Assembly: GCF_039655875.1 (NCBI RefSeq)
Contig: NZ_JBBYXK010000001.1
Location: forward strand, 248,001 to 312,000
Direction: 5' to 3'
Length of the DNA: 64,000 nt
Origin: Emcibacter sp. SYSU 3D8
Lineage (GTDB): Bacteria > Pseudomonadota > Alphaproteobacteria > SMXS01
Under the pieces are notes generated by a model, which was given only the letters and a program-made list of their open reading frames with translations, was not told the DNA's origin and made no database searches. Shown piece after piece: positions 28,614-37,129 of this stretch. The position numbers and the translations under genes were made by a program. Numbering within the stretch: the first letter of the stretch is position 1; the number at the start of each line of letters is the position of its first letter.

Positions 28614-29879
28614 ATGCGTCGAGTAGTGGTTACAGGCCTGGGGCTGGTTACGCCTTTGGGCGCCGGTATCGAAATTCCGTGGCGTCGGCTGATCGAAGGT
28701 CAGTCGGGTGCACGGGCCATCACCAAGTTCGACACGACGGACTACGTGGCGAAAATCGCCTGCGATGTCCCGATCGGCGACGGTACCGATGGTTCCTTCA
28801 ATCCGGACCAGTGGATGGAGCCGAAGGAGCAACGCAAGGTTGATGATTTCATCCTGTTCGGCGTTGCCGCCGCCGATATCGCGCTTGAGGATGCGGGCTG
28901 GCACCCGACCGACGAGAACGAGCGCGTGCGCACGGGCTGCATGATCGGCTCGGGCATCGGTGGTCTGCCGGGCATCGAGGAAGCCGTCACGACGCTGAAC
29001 GAGAAGGGCCCGCGCCGGGTCAGTCCGTTCTTCATCTCGGGGCGCCTGATCAATCTGGTTTCCGGCCAGATTCAGATCAAGCACGGCTTCAAGGGACCGA
29101 ACCACGCGGTGGTCACTGCCTGTTCGTCGGGCGCCCACGCCATCGGCGATGCCGCCCGGCTGATCATGCTGGATGACGCCGACGTGATGGTGGCCGGCGG
29201 CGCGGAAGCGGCGATCTGCCCCATCGGCATCGCCGGCTTCAGCCAGGCCAAGGCGCTGTCGACCCAGTTCAACGATGCGCCATCCAAGGCGTCGCGTCCC
29301 TACGACAAGGACCGTGACGGTTTCGTCATGGGTGAGGGCGCAGGCATCGTCGTACTGGAAGAGCTTGAACATGCGAAGGCCCGCGGCGCCAAGATCTATG
29401 GCGAAATCGTCGGCTACGGCATGTCGGGCGATGCCTATCACATCACCGCACCGTCGCCTTCCGGCGACGGCGCCTACCGTGCCATGCAGGCGGCGTTGAA
29501 GCGTTCGGGCCTCGGCCTGGACGAAATCGATTACATCAATGCGCACGGTACATCGACGCCACTGGGTGACGAGATCGAGCTCGGCGCGGTGCGCCGCCTG
29601 TTCGGCGCAGCGACCAGCGGGCTGTCCATGTCCTCGACGAAATCGTCGATCGGCCATCTGCTCGGCGCCGCCGGCGCGGTGGAGGCGATCTTCTGTCTGC
29701 TCGCCATGCGCGACCAGATCGTGCCGCCGACGCTCAACCTGGATAATCCGTCCGAAAACTGCATGGATATGGACCTGGTGCCGCACGTGGCAAAGCAGCG
29801 GCAGGTGCGCGCCGTGATGTCCAATTCGTTTGGCTTCGGCGGCACCAACGCCAGCGTGATCTTCAAGCAGTTCGACTGA
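28614..29879 (+). CDS. fabF: beta-ketoacyl-ACP synthase II
   Basis: FabF condenses malonyl-ACP with acyl-ACP in fatty acid elongation. The thiolase-fold active site is C170 in 'AVVTACSSGAHAIGDA', with histidines in 'INAHGTSTPLGDEIE' and 'SSIGHLLGAAGAVEAIF'. The protein begins 'MRRVVVTGLGLVTPLGAG' and ends 'SFGFGGTNASVIFKQ', both typical. I use the ATG at 28614; a GTG just before it is in frame and could be used. 421 residues. It starts 33 bp after acpP and ends 9 bp before mltG. Confidence 0.96.
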   Translation: MRRVVVTGLGLVTPLGAGIEIPWRRLIEGQSGARAITKFDTTDYVAKIACDVPIGDGTDGSFNPDQWMEPKEQRKVDDFILFGVAAADIALEDAGWHPTDENERVRTGCMIGSGIGGLPGIEEAVTTLNEKGPRRVSPFFISGRLINLVSGQIQIKHGFKGPNHAVVTACSSGAHAIGDAARLIMLDDADVMVAGGAEAAICPIGIAGFSQAKALSTQFNDAPSKASRPYDKDRDGFVMGEGAGIVVLEELEHAKARGAKIYGEIVGYGMSGDAYHITAPSPSGDGAYRAMQAALKRSGLGLDEIDYINAHGTSTPLGDEIELGAVRRLFGAATSGLSMSSTKSSIGHLLGAAGAVEAIFCLLAMRDQIVPPTLNLDNPSENCMDMDLVPHVAKQRQVRAVMSNSFGFGGTNASVIFKQFD

Positions 29880-29888
29880 CGGCGGCCC

Positions 29889-30935
29889 ATGGCGGACGAA
29901 CCGACGACCGCTTCAGAGCCTCTTCAGACACCGCCTGAACCCGCCGGGAAACCATCGCGACGGTGGCGCCTCCTGGCCGTGGCGGTAGCCGTGGCCGCTT
30001 TCGTGGCGGTAACCGGCGCCGGCATCTTCGGCCTGTGGTCGTACTATGCGGCTACGGGCCCTGCGCAAGAGACCACCGTTGTCATTCCCAAGGGAGCGGG
30101 TGTGCGCGGGACCGCGTCGGTGCTGGACGCGGCCGGTGTCATCGACAACCGGAAACTGTTCCTCATCGCCACCAAGATCACCGGTGCCGACCGCATGCTG
30201 AAGGCAGGTGAATATCGGATACCGGCATCGTCCAGCATGCGACAGGTCCTGGATCTGCTCCGCTCGGGCAAGACCGTGGTGCGCCGCTTCACCGTCGCCG
30301 AGGGTCTCAGTGTCCGGCAGGTCGACGCGTTGATTCGCGCCGAGCCGGCGCTGGAAGGCGATCCGGGCCCGGTGCCGCCGGAAGGCAGCCTGCTGCCCGA
30401 GACCTATCATTTCACCCTGGGAGACAATCGCCAGACGATCATTGCCCGCATGCGCGCGGCCATGGACTCGAACCTGGCGGTGCTGTGGGACAAGCGGGCG
30501 CCCGACCTGCCGCTGAAGACACCGCAGCAGGCGCTGATCCTCGCGTCAATCGTCGAGAAGGAAACCGGCGTACCGGCCGAGCGGCCGCGCATCGCCGGCG
30601 TGTTCATCAACAGGCTCCGCGCCGGCATGCCGTTGCAGTCCGATCCGACGATCGTCTATGGGATCAAGCGCGGCGAACCATTGGGCCGGCCGATCTTGCT
30701 GTCTGAATTGCAGGGCATAACGCCTTACAACACCTATACTTTTGTTGGCCTGCCGCCGACGCCCATCTCCAATCCGGGACTGGATTCGCTCAAGGCCGTG
30801 ATGAATCCCATGGAAACCTCAGACCTCTATTTCGTCGCCGATGGCAGCGGCGGACATGCCTTCTCCAGCACCTACGCCGAACACCAGCGCAACGTGCAGC
30901 GCTGGCGCAGCTTGGAGCGGCAGGGCGTCCGCTAG
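29889..30935 (+). CDS. mltG: endolytic murein transglycosylase MltG
   Basis: MltG cleaves nascent glycan strands and is thought to terminate peptidoglycan chain growth. A cytosolic proline-rich N-terminus is followed by one transmembrane helix (about residues 28-53, 'LLAVAVAVAAFVAVTGAGIF'), a LysM-like part and the YceG domain. The catalytic glutamate is in 'ILASIVEKETGVPAERP', and 'PLQSDPTIVYGI' and 'SPYNTY'-like 'ITPYNTYTFVGLPPTPISNP' are diagnostic. 348 residues, normal. It lies 9 bp after fabF; in many Alphaproteobacteria yicC follows directly, but here two minus-strand genes intervene. Confidence 0.95.
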   Translation: MADEPTTASEPLQTPPEPAGKPSRRWRLLAVAVAVAAFVAVTGAGIFGLWSYYAATGPAQETTVVIPKGAGVRGTASVLDAAGVIDNRKLFLIATKITGADRMLKAGEYRIPASSSMRQVLDLLRSGKTVVRRFTVAEGLSVRQVDALIRAEPALEGDPGPVPPEGSLLPETYHFTLGDNRQTIIARMRAAMDSNLAVLWDKRAPDLPLKTPQQALILASIVEKETGVPAERPRIAGVFINRLRAGMPLQSDPTIVYGIKRGEPLGRPILLSELQGITPYNTYTFVGLPPTPISNPGLDSLKAVMNPMETSDLYFVADGSGGHAFSSTYAEHQRNVQRWRSLERQGVR

Positions 30936-30941
30936 GAAGCC

Positions 30942-31412
30942 TCAGGCGACGCTGCTGATGTGGTTGGGCTTGATCTGGTCCATCACCTCATTGAGACGGC
31001 TGGCAATCCTGTCCAGCAATTCCAGCGCCGCCTCGGGCGGATTGCGGTGCGCGTAGCGGTCCGGATGACACAGCACCATCTGCTGACGATAGGCGCGCTG
31101 GATGGTTTCCCAACTGTCGGCCCGGCTGACATTCAGCACAACATACGGGTCCGGATGGTGAAAATGACGGGTCACGTTACAGATCTCGTAGACTCGCATG
31201 ATCGATGTCTTGGCATGGATCATGCGCTCGCCGTCGACCACCTCGAACGGCAGGAATGTCCGCTGGTCATTCAGCACATCCGAGATTCGCTCGCTATGAC
31301 CGGCATGAAAGAAGCCGAAAAGACACTCACCCGAGGTGAGTTGCAGGACAACGAGGACCCGCTGCTTCTCGACGTGCTTGTGGTTCTGCATGCTTTCTCT
31401 ATCCAGGATCAT
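30942..31412 (-). CDS. J-domain protein with N-terminal beta-rich domain
   Basis: A 156-residue protein with an unusual order: an N-terminal domain of ~85 residues and a C-terminal J-domain (about 88-146). The N-terminal part ('RVLVVLQLTSGECLFGFFHA', 'DVLNDQRTFLPFEV') looks like a small beta-barrel resembling short alphaproteobacterial proteins of unknown function. The J-domain has 'DPYVVLNVSRADSWETIQRA' and the HPD motif at 116-118 ('LCHPDRY'), so it should stimulate an Hsp70/DnaK. Helix IV and the G/F region are missing. The ATG at 31412 is chosen for its AAGGA site eight bases upstream. It ends 6 bp from mltG, tail to tail, beside an AT-rich gap. Confidence 0.7.
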   Translation of the reverse strand: MILDRESMQNHKHVEKQRVLVVLQLTSGECLFGFFHAGHSERISDVLNDQRTFLPFEVVDGERMIHAKTSIMRVYEICNVTRHFHHPDPYVVLNVSRADSWETIQRAYRQQMVLCHPDRYAHRNPPEAALELLDRIASRLNEVMDQIKPNHISSVA

Positions 31413-31699
31413 GGCGTGTCCTTCCGGCATGAACAACGGGATCGGCAGCATAGAGCTGCCGTGGTGTGCCGGCCCATGGATGCATTGGAATACTCGAGAG
31501 CGGCGTCCCTGCGGCGTCTCGCTCTTTAAGATCAAATTCGAATAAAATATATGGCAATTTTATTTGTTGGTTGGCTTTATGTTTTAAGTGACTTCCTCTG
31601 TCGTATCGGAACACCACCAACCCATCGTCTCCATAATTCTCACTAAATACTGTTAATTCAGCCTATTTTACCGCGCACGTTAAGAATTGTAATATCGGA
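31413..31699. other. AT-rich gap next to the J-domain gene
   Basis: The 287 bp between the J-domain gene and the SDR gene contain no gene I can support. The part at 31535-31700 is clearly richer in A+T than the surrounding chromosome (for example runs such as AATAAAATATATGG and ATTTTATTTG). The promoter of the J-domain gene should lie here on the minus strand. No terminal repeats or transposase remnants were seen. Confidence 0.5.
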
Positions 31700-32455
31700 T
31701 CACTTCCGTGGCGCGCGCCTGGCTGTCCAGTCCAGCGCCCACATGGGGAGGTTGGCCAGGACACGCGCCGCGATCACCATCTGCCACGGGAATGTGATGC
31801 GGCCCCGGTTGCGGGCGAGACCGCGTGCGATGATCCGCGCCGCCCGGTCCGCCGGCATCAGGAACGGCATGGAGAAGGTGTTTTGCGCGGTAATTCGGCT
31901 GACGACGAAGCCGGGGCAAATGACGCTGATCCGGACGCCTTCCGGTTCCAGGTAGCCACGCAGCGCTTCGCCATAGGCTTTCACGGCGGCTTTCGAGGCC
32001 GAATAAGCCGGCGCCGATGCCAGACCCTGATACCCCGCCACCGAACTGACGATGGCGATCTGGCCGCGGCGGCGGCCGCGCATCAAGTCCGCCGCAGGAT
32101 GGGCGGTATGAAAAACCCCGCTGACGTTGATGGCGAAGGTCTGCGCGGCAATCTCTTCCATTGCGCCTTCGCTCTGTCCGATGCCGACACCCGCATTGGC
32201 GAAGACCAGATCCAGCGGCGCGAGACCGTCGCAATGTTCAACCCAAACGCGCACGGCGTCCCTGTCGGCTACGTCGACCACCTCAGCTGAAACAGTGGCG
32301 CCGCGCGCCGCGCTGCGCGATGCCACGCCCTCAAGCCGGGCTCGGTCGCGCCCGCACAGATGCAAGGTGACCCCCGATGCAGCGTAATGGAGCGCCAGCG
32401 CCTCACCGATGCCGCTTGACGCACCGGTTATCAGGATAGATTTGGGGTTTTCCAT
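31700..32455 (-). CDS. SDR family oxidoreductase
   Basis: A 251-residue short-chain dehydrogenase. The coenzyme motif is 'LITGASSGIGEALALHYA', 'FANAGVGIGQSEGAM' replaces N-N-A-G, and the active site is 'SSVAGYQGLASAPAYSASKA' (S...Y-x-x-x-K). The C-terminal part ('RVLANLPMWALDWTARR') is hydrophobic, and the 'PFLMPADRAARIIARGLARN' stretch before it is typical of the DltE-like SDRs that act on hydrophobic substrates. The ATG at 32455 is used rather than an in-frame TTG three codons earlier. It is divergent from yicC, and with the J-domain gene it interrupts the usual mltG-yicC order. Confidence 0.85.
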   Translation of the reverse strand: MENPKSILITGASSGIGEALALHYAASGVTLHLCGRDRARLEGVASRSAARGATVSAEVVDVADRDAVRVWVEHCDGLAPLDLVFANAGVGIGQSEGAMEEIAAQTFAINVSGVFHTAHPAADLMRGRRRGQIAIVSSVAGYQGLASAPAYSASKAAVKAYGEALRGYLEPEGVRISVICPGFVVSRITAQNTFSMPFLMPADRAARIIARGLARNRGRITFPWQMVIAARVLANLPMWALDWTARRAPRK

Positions 32456-32515
32456 CGACGCCAATCATCAGAGGAAGATATAGTTCGCGCCCACCGAAAC
32501 GACCCAGGAGCCCCC

Positions 32516-33406
32516 ATGGCCATCGCCAGCATGACCGGTTTCGCCCGCCTCGACGGCGCGTGGCAAGAATATCGCTGGGTGTGGGAAGTTAAAAGCGTCA
32601 ACGGCAAAGGCCTCGATGTCCGCATGCGGATGCCGCAAGGCATGGAAAGCCTGGATATTCCGGCCCGGGCGCTGATCGCCGAGAGCCTGTCGCGGGGCAG
32701 CGTGAATTGCCTGCTGCAGTTCGACCGGGTCAACGCCAATGCCGGCGTCAGCGTGAACAATCAGGTGCTCGACAGCCTGGTAGAGGCCGCAAAGGCCGCC
32801 GCCGAGCGCCACGGTCTGAAGAAGCCTCGCATCGAAGAGTTGCTGGAACTGCGCGGCGTTATCGAGGTGAAGGACACCAGCCTCACGGACGAGCAGGTGG
32901 CCGAGAGGGACAAGATTTTGCTGGCCGGCCTAGCCGAGGCAGTACGCGGTGTCGTCGCCATGCGCCGGAGCGAAGGCGCCCGCATGGCCGCGGTGCTCCA
33001 CGACGAGGTCCGCGCCATCGGTGAACTGGTCAATCTGGCGCGCGCCATTCCCTCGCAGCAGCCTGGCGCCATGCGCGAACGGCTGCAGAAGCAGATATCG
33101 GACCTGCTCGAAGGCTCGAGCGTGCCCATCGACCAGGACCGTCTGGCGCAGGAAGCAGCCTATCTGGCCGTGAAGGCCGACGTACGCGAGGAACTGGACC
33201 GCTTGAGCGCCCACGTCGTCGCCGCAACCGAGCTGCTGGACAGGGGTGGACCGGCCGGCCGCAAGCTCGATTTCCTGGCCCAGGAATTCAGCCGCGAGGC
33301 CAATACGGTGTGTTCCAAATCATCGGACCCGGCTCTGTCTCGCATCGGCCTGGACTTGAAGTCGGTGATCGATCAGTTGCGCGAACAGGTGGCGAACATC
33401 GAATGA
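32516..33406 (+). CDS. yicC: YicC family endoribonuclease
   Basis: A 296-residue YicC/YloC protein. 'ASMTGFARLDGAWQEYRWVW' and 'EVKSVNGKGLDVRMRMP' form the conserved N-terminus, and the DUF1732 C-terminus reads 'GRKLDFLAQEFSREANTVCS' and 'RIGLDLKSVIDQLREQVANI'. YicC of E. coli is reported to be an endoribonuclease acting on small RNA; the role here is inferred from homology. The stop overlaps the gmk start by 4 bp (ATGA). The yicC-gmk pair is conserved across most bacteria. Confidence 0.93.
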   Translation: MAIASMTGFARLDGAWQEYRWVWEVKSVNGKGLDVRMRMPQGMESLDIPARALIAESLSRGSVNCLLQFDRVNANAGVSVNNQVLDSLVEAAKAAAERHGLKKPRIEELLELRGVIEVKDTSLTDEQVAERDKILLAGLAEAVRGVVAMRRSEGARMAAVLHDEVRAIGELVNLARAIPSQQPGAMRERLQKQISDLLEGSSVPIDQDRLAQEAAYLAVKADVREELDRLSAHVVAATELLDRGGPAGRKLDFLAQEFSREANTVCSKSSDPALSRIGLDLKSVIDQLREQVANIE

Positions 33407-34038
33407 GTGCGCCCATCCTACGCCGCGGGCTGATGCTGGTTCTGTCCTCGCCATCGGGCGCGGGCAAGACCACCCTGTCGCGGCTCCTGCTGGCTCAGGA
33501 TTCCGAGATCACCATGTCGGTATCGGTGACCACGCGCGCCCCGAGGCCGGGCGAGATTGACGGTAAGGACTATTTTTTCGTCGACACCGCGCGCTTCGAA
33601 GCCATGGTCGAGCAGAACGAATTGCTGGAGCATGCCAAGGTGTTCGGCAACATGTACGGCACGCCAAAAGCGCCGGTAGAGGCTGCGCTCCAGGCGGGCA
33701 GGGACGTGCTGTTCGACATCGACTGGCAAGGCACCCAGCAGCTCGGCAGCCAGGTGGCCCAGGACATGGTGAAGGTGTTCATCCTGCCGCCATCCACCGA
33801 GGCGCTGGAGCTTCGGCTGCAAACCCGCGCGCAGGATCCGGCCGACGTGGTCGCTGGTCGCATGGCGAAGGCCGCAGACGAGATGAGCCACTGGAACGAG
33901 TACGATTATGTGGTCATCAACGTGGAGCTGGAGGAAAGCCTGGCGAAACTGAAGGCTATCCTGTCGGCCGAGCGCAGCCGGCGAACCCGGCAGGTCGGCC
34001 TTGCCGACTTCGTCAATCGCCTGCGCGGAGTCGATTGA
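33403..34038 (+). CDS. gmk: guanylate kinase
   Basis: Gmk phosphorylates GMP to GDP with ATP, the step after GuaA in guanine nucleotide supply. The P-loop is '[10 protein letters not shown]' (residues 15-24) and the GMP-binding part reads '[20 protein letters not shown]'. '[13 protein letters not shown]' and '[11 protein letters not shown]' are also conserved. 211 residues from the ATG at 33403. It overlaps the end of yicC by 4 bp. Its last 26 bp overlap the end of rsmA on the other strand, so the two convergent mRNAs share an antisense tail. Confidence 0.97.
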   Translation: MSAPILRRGLMLVLSSPSGAGKTTLSRLLLAQDSEITMSVSVTTRAPRPGEIDGKDYFFVDTARFEAMVEQNELLEHAKVFGNMYGTPKAPVEAALQAGRDVLFDIDWQGTQQLGSQVAQDMVKVFILPPSTEALELRLQTRAQDPADVVAGRMAKAADEMSHWNEYDYVVINVELEESLAKLKAILSAERSRRTRQVGLADFVNRLRGVD

Positions 34039-34855
34039 GCGAACGGGCCAGCGCGCAGAACTGCGCCACCGACAGAACTTCCGCCCGCCGCGTCGGGTCG
34101 ATTCCGGCACCTTCGATCAGTTTCTCCGAATCGACACCGATGCCCTTCAGGCTGGACCGCAGCATCTTCCGCCGCTGGTTGAAGGCGGCGTCAACGACAG
34201 TCTTGAGGTCGCGCAGCTCCGACGGTGCGACCGGTTCAGGCAACACGGTGAAGTGCACGACCGTCGACGTGATCTTGGGCTGCGGCACGAAGGCCGACGG
34301 CGGAATGTCGAACAGACGCCTCGGTACCGACCGCCACTGGCTGAGCACGGAAAGCCGGCCGAATTCCTTGTTGCCGGGAGCTGCGGTGATTCGGTCGGCC
34401 ACCTCGCGCTGGAACATCAGGGTCAGGCTCGTAAAGAACGGTGGCCAGACCGGCTGCGACAGCCATTTGGCAAGCAGAACGGTGGAGACGTTGTAGGGCA
34501 GGTTGGCCACGACCAACGCCTTGGTGCCGCCAAGCAATTCAGCCTCGTCGACCTTCAGTGCGTCAGCGGGAACCACCGTCAACCGGCCCGGCCAGGCGGC
34601 GTCCACTTCGGCAAGCGCTTCAATGCAGCGGTCATCCTTCTCGACAGCGATTACCGTCGCCCCCGCTTCCAGCAGCGCACGCGTCAGGCCGCCCGGCCCA
34701 GGTCCGACCTCGTAGACCACCGAGCCGGGACCGACCCCCGCGCCGCGGGCGATCCGTGCCGTCAGGTTGAGGTCGAGCAGGAAGTTCTGTCCCAGCGACT
34801 TCTTCGCCGCCAGGCCGTAGCGGGCAATGACATCGCGCAGCGGCGGCAGGCTCAT
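34013..34855 (-). CDS. rsmA: 16S rRNA (adenine1518/1519-N6) dimethyltransferase
   Basis: RsmA (KsgA) dimethylates two adenines in helix 45 of 16S rRNA as a late step of 30S assembly. '[20 protein letters not shown]' is the SAM-binding start, '[16 protein letters not shown]' is motif I, and '[14 protein letters not shown]' carries the N-L-P-Y catalytic motif. 280 residues. The ATG overlaps the pdxA stop by 4 bp; surA-pdxA-rsmA form a tightly packed unit. The coding end overlaps gmk tail to tail by 26 bp. Confidence 0.97.
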   Translation of the reverse strand: MSLPPLRDVIARYGLAAKKSLGQNFLLDLNLTARIARGAGVGPGSVVYEVGPGPGGLTRALLEAGATVIAVEKDDRCIEALAEVDAAWPGRLTVVPADALKVDEAELLGGTKALVVANLPYNVSTVLLAKWLSQPVWPPFFTSLTLMFQREVADRITAAPGNKEFGRLSVLSQWRSVPRRLFDIPPSAFVPQPKITSTVVHFTVLPEPVAPSELRDLKTVVDAAFNQRRKMLRSSLKGIGVDSEKLIEGAGIDPTRRAEVLSVAQFCALARSLNRLRAGD

Positions 34856-35898
34856 GAAGCAGCTCGCTTTTTTGCCCGGCCGCGGGCGCGGGAGATGTTG
34901 CCGGCCAGCTTCAACGCGGCGATCAGACTGCGAGGATCGGCCTTGCCGCTACCGGCTATGTCCAGGGCCGTGCCGTGGTCCGGCGAGGTGCGTACGAAGG
35001 GCAGCCCGATGGTGACATTGACGCCCTCGTGGAAATTGACCGTCTTGAGGGGGATCAGCGCCTGGTCGTGATACATGCACAAGGCGGCGTCGTAAGCCGC
35101 GCGTGCCTCCTTGTGGAACATGGTGTCGGCCGGCTTCGGGCCGGCAACGTCGATGCCGTCGTCGCGCAGCGCGGCAATGGCGGGTGCGATGATCTCAACC
35201 TCTTCGCGGCCCATGGTGCCGGCTTCGCCCGCATGCGGGTTGAGGCCCGCCACGGCAAGGCGCGGCACCTGGATGCCGAAGTCGTTTCTGAGCGATGCCG
35301 CGACCGTCCTGCCTGTCCTGACGATCAGGTCGGCGGTCAGCGCCGCGGGCACCGCCGAAAGCGCCTGGTGGACCGTCACCGGCACCACACGCAGACCGGG
35401 GATGGCAAGCATCATCACGGCGAAGGCATCGGGACCGGCAAGGAACTCGAGGAATTCAGTGTGACCGGGATGTTCGAATCCTGCCGCATAGAGCACCGAC
35501 TTCTGAATCGGGTTGGTGACGATGGCCGATGCCTTGCCCTGCCTGAACAGCGCCGTCGCGGTTTCGATGGACTCGAGCACCGCCGCGCCGTTGCCCGGAT
35601 CAGGACTACCCGGATTGGCCCGCACGGAACGCGCGAGCGCGAGCACCGGCAGCGCATTGGGAAATATATCGGCGGCGTCGTCCGGTCGGCTAATCTCGCG
35701 AACCGGCACGTCGAGCTTCAACTGGCGAATCCGCTGCCGGATCAAGTCGGGGCAGGCAAGCAGGAAGAAGGGCGGCACCCTGGCGCGACCGCGCCGCATC
35801 CAGGCGGCAAGGGATATGTCCGGGCCGATCCCGGCGGGTTCACCCATGGTGAGCGCGAGGGGCGGCGCGCGCCTATTTGTAGTCGATGATCGCGTCAC
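34852..35898 (-). CDS. pdxA: 4-hydroxythreonine-4-phosphate dehydrogenase
   Basis: PdxA acts in the DXP-dependent route to pyridoxal phosphate. '[20 protein letters not shown]' opens the protein, and the zinc histidines sit in segments such as '[12 protein letters not shown]', '[19 protein letters not shown]' and '[20 protein letters not shown]'. 348 residues. No ATG exists upstream of the required P-L-A-L strand, so the GTG at 35898 must be the start. It lies inside the end of surA (26 bp overlap), suggesting translational coupling. The stop overlaps rsmA by 4 bp. Confidence 0.95.
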   Translation of the reverse strand: MTRSSTTNRRAPPLALTMGEPAGIGPDISLAAWMRRGRARVPPFFLLACPDLIRQRIRQLKLDVPVREISRPDDAADIFPNALPVLALARSVRANPGSPDPGNGAAVLESIETATALFRQGKASAIVTNPIQKSVLYAAGFEHPGHTEFLEFLAGPDAFAVMMLAIPGLRVVPVTVHQALSAVPAALTADLIVRTGRTVAASLRNDFGIQVPRLAVAGLNPHAGEAGTMGREEVEIIAPAIAALRDDGIDVAGPKPADTMFHKEARAAYDAALCMYHDQALIPLKTVNFHEGVNVTIGLPFVRTSPDHGTALDIAGSGKADPRSLIAALKLAGNISRARGRAKKRAAS

Positions 35899-37129
35899 GG
35901 CGCAGGTCGCGAAGATAGCGCCGCGCCATCATTGCAAGGCGCTGGTTGCTGAGATAGTCCTCGATCTCGGACGGCGTCGGCTCCTTGACCTCGGAGACGG
36001 TCTTGCCGCAGACCACCAGAACGCGGAAATCGGTGCCGGTGCGCAGCGGCTCGCTGGCCTGCCCGATTTCAAGCGGACGGACGGCATTCTTCACCGGTGC
36101 CGGCAGGTCGCCGAGGCGGACCGTACCCAGGCTGCCTGAATCGGTGGCGCCCAAAGAACTGGCAAGCTGGCCCACGCCGCTGCACTCCTTCAGCGTTGCC
36201 GCCTGCGCCGCAATCCGCTGACGCTGCGCGTCCGGGTCACTGCCGATCTTGACGATGACCTGCTGGAGATCGATCTGGGTGTCGTCGGGGTCGGCGCTCA
36301 GCACCTCCCGCTGATCGCCGAGCGTGACGATGTAGTAACCGGCCGTAGTCCGGATCGGGTCGGAAACCTGACCCTCCTGCAGCTTCAGGACCGCGTCCTT
36401 GATATCGGGATTGATGTGTTCGCCAATCACCCAGCCGGTATCACCGCCGACGGCGCCCGTCGCCACATCGGAAAACTGGCGGGCGACGGCACCGAAATCG
36501 GCGCCTTCCCGAATCTGCCGCACCAGCCGCTCGGCGGTCTGGCGGGCTTCCACGTCCTTGTCGGGCGAATCAACGGCAAGGAAAATCTCGCCGATGCGAT
36601 ATTCCGGCTGGCCCTTGTTGTTCTTCAAATTGTCCAGATAGGTCTTCACCTCGCCATCGCCGATGGCGAGAAACGGCCGCAACCGGGCGTTGATGACCTC
36701 TTCCCAGGCAAGGCCGGCCTTGACCTGGCGCAGGATCATGTCCTTGCTCGCGCCCATGCGCGACAATTCCTGGGTGAACTGATCGGCCGAGATATTGTTG
36801 CGCGCGGCCATGTCGTTGAACCGCTGCTGCACTTCCTCATCGGTGATGTTGATCTTCTGTTCCTTGGCCTCCTGAAGCTGCAGCTTCTCGTCGACCAGGA
36901 GTTGGACCACCGTCTTGCGCAGTTGGTCGTATTCCTCCTGGTTGCGCAAGGCGCCCGTGGTGGAGGTGATCAACTGCATCCGCTCGTTGACGTCGTACTC
37001 CGAGATGATCTCGTCGTTGACGACGGCGACAATCCGCTGCACGTCGCTGTGCGACTGGGCGTAGGCCGCACCGGCCGCGCCGGCGAGCAGCAGCAGAATT
37101 CCAGCTAACGTATTGATACGCAAGGTCAT
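35873..37129 (-). CDS. surA: periplasmic chaperone SurA (peptidyl-prolyl isomerase)
   Basis: SurA escorts outer membrane proteins, including LptD, through the periplasm. A signal peptide ('LAGILLLLAGAAGAAYAQSH') is followed by the SurA N-terminal domain ('IVAVVNDEIISEYDVNERMQ') and parvulin-like PPIase domains (about residues 170-270, 'YRIGEIFLAVDS', 'GGDTGWVIGEHINPDIKDAV'). 418 residues. The start overlaps the lptD stop by 4 bp. This places the chaperone in the same transcript as its main client. The region before the C-terminus ends '[15 protein letters not shown]'. Confidence 0.92.
   Translation of the reverse strand: MTLRINTLAGILLLLAGAAGAAYAQSHSDVQRIVAVVNDEIISEYDVNERMQLITSTTGALRNQEEYDQLRKTVVQLLVDEKLQLQEAKEQKINITDEEVQQRFNDMAARNNISADQFTQELSRMGASKDMILRQVKAGLAWEEVINARLRPFLAIGDGEVKTYLDNLKNNKGQPEYRIGEIFLAVDSPDKDVEARQTAERLVRQIREGADFGAVARQFSDVATGAVGGDTGWVIGEHINPDIKDAVLKLQEGQVSDPIRTTAGYYIVTLGDQREVLSADPDDTQIDLQQVIVKIGSDPDAQRQRIAAQAATLKECSGVGQLASSLGATDSGSLGTVRLGDLPAPVKNAVRPLEIGQASEPLRTGTDFRVLVVCGKTVSEVKEPTPSEIEDYLSNQRLAMMARRYLRDLRRDAIIDYK

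Noticed and set aside
31535-31700. Remnant of an insertion sequence in the AT-rich gap
   Set aside because: No transposase fragment, terminal inverted repeat or target duplication is visible.
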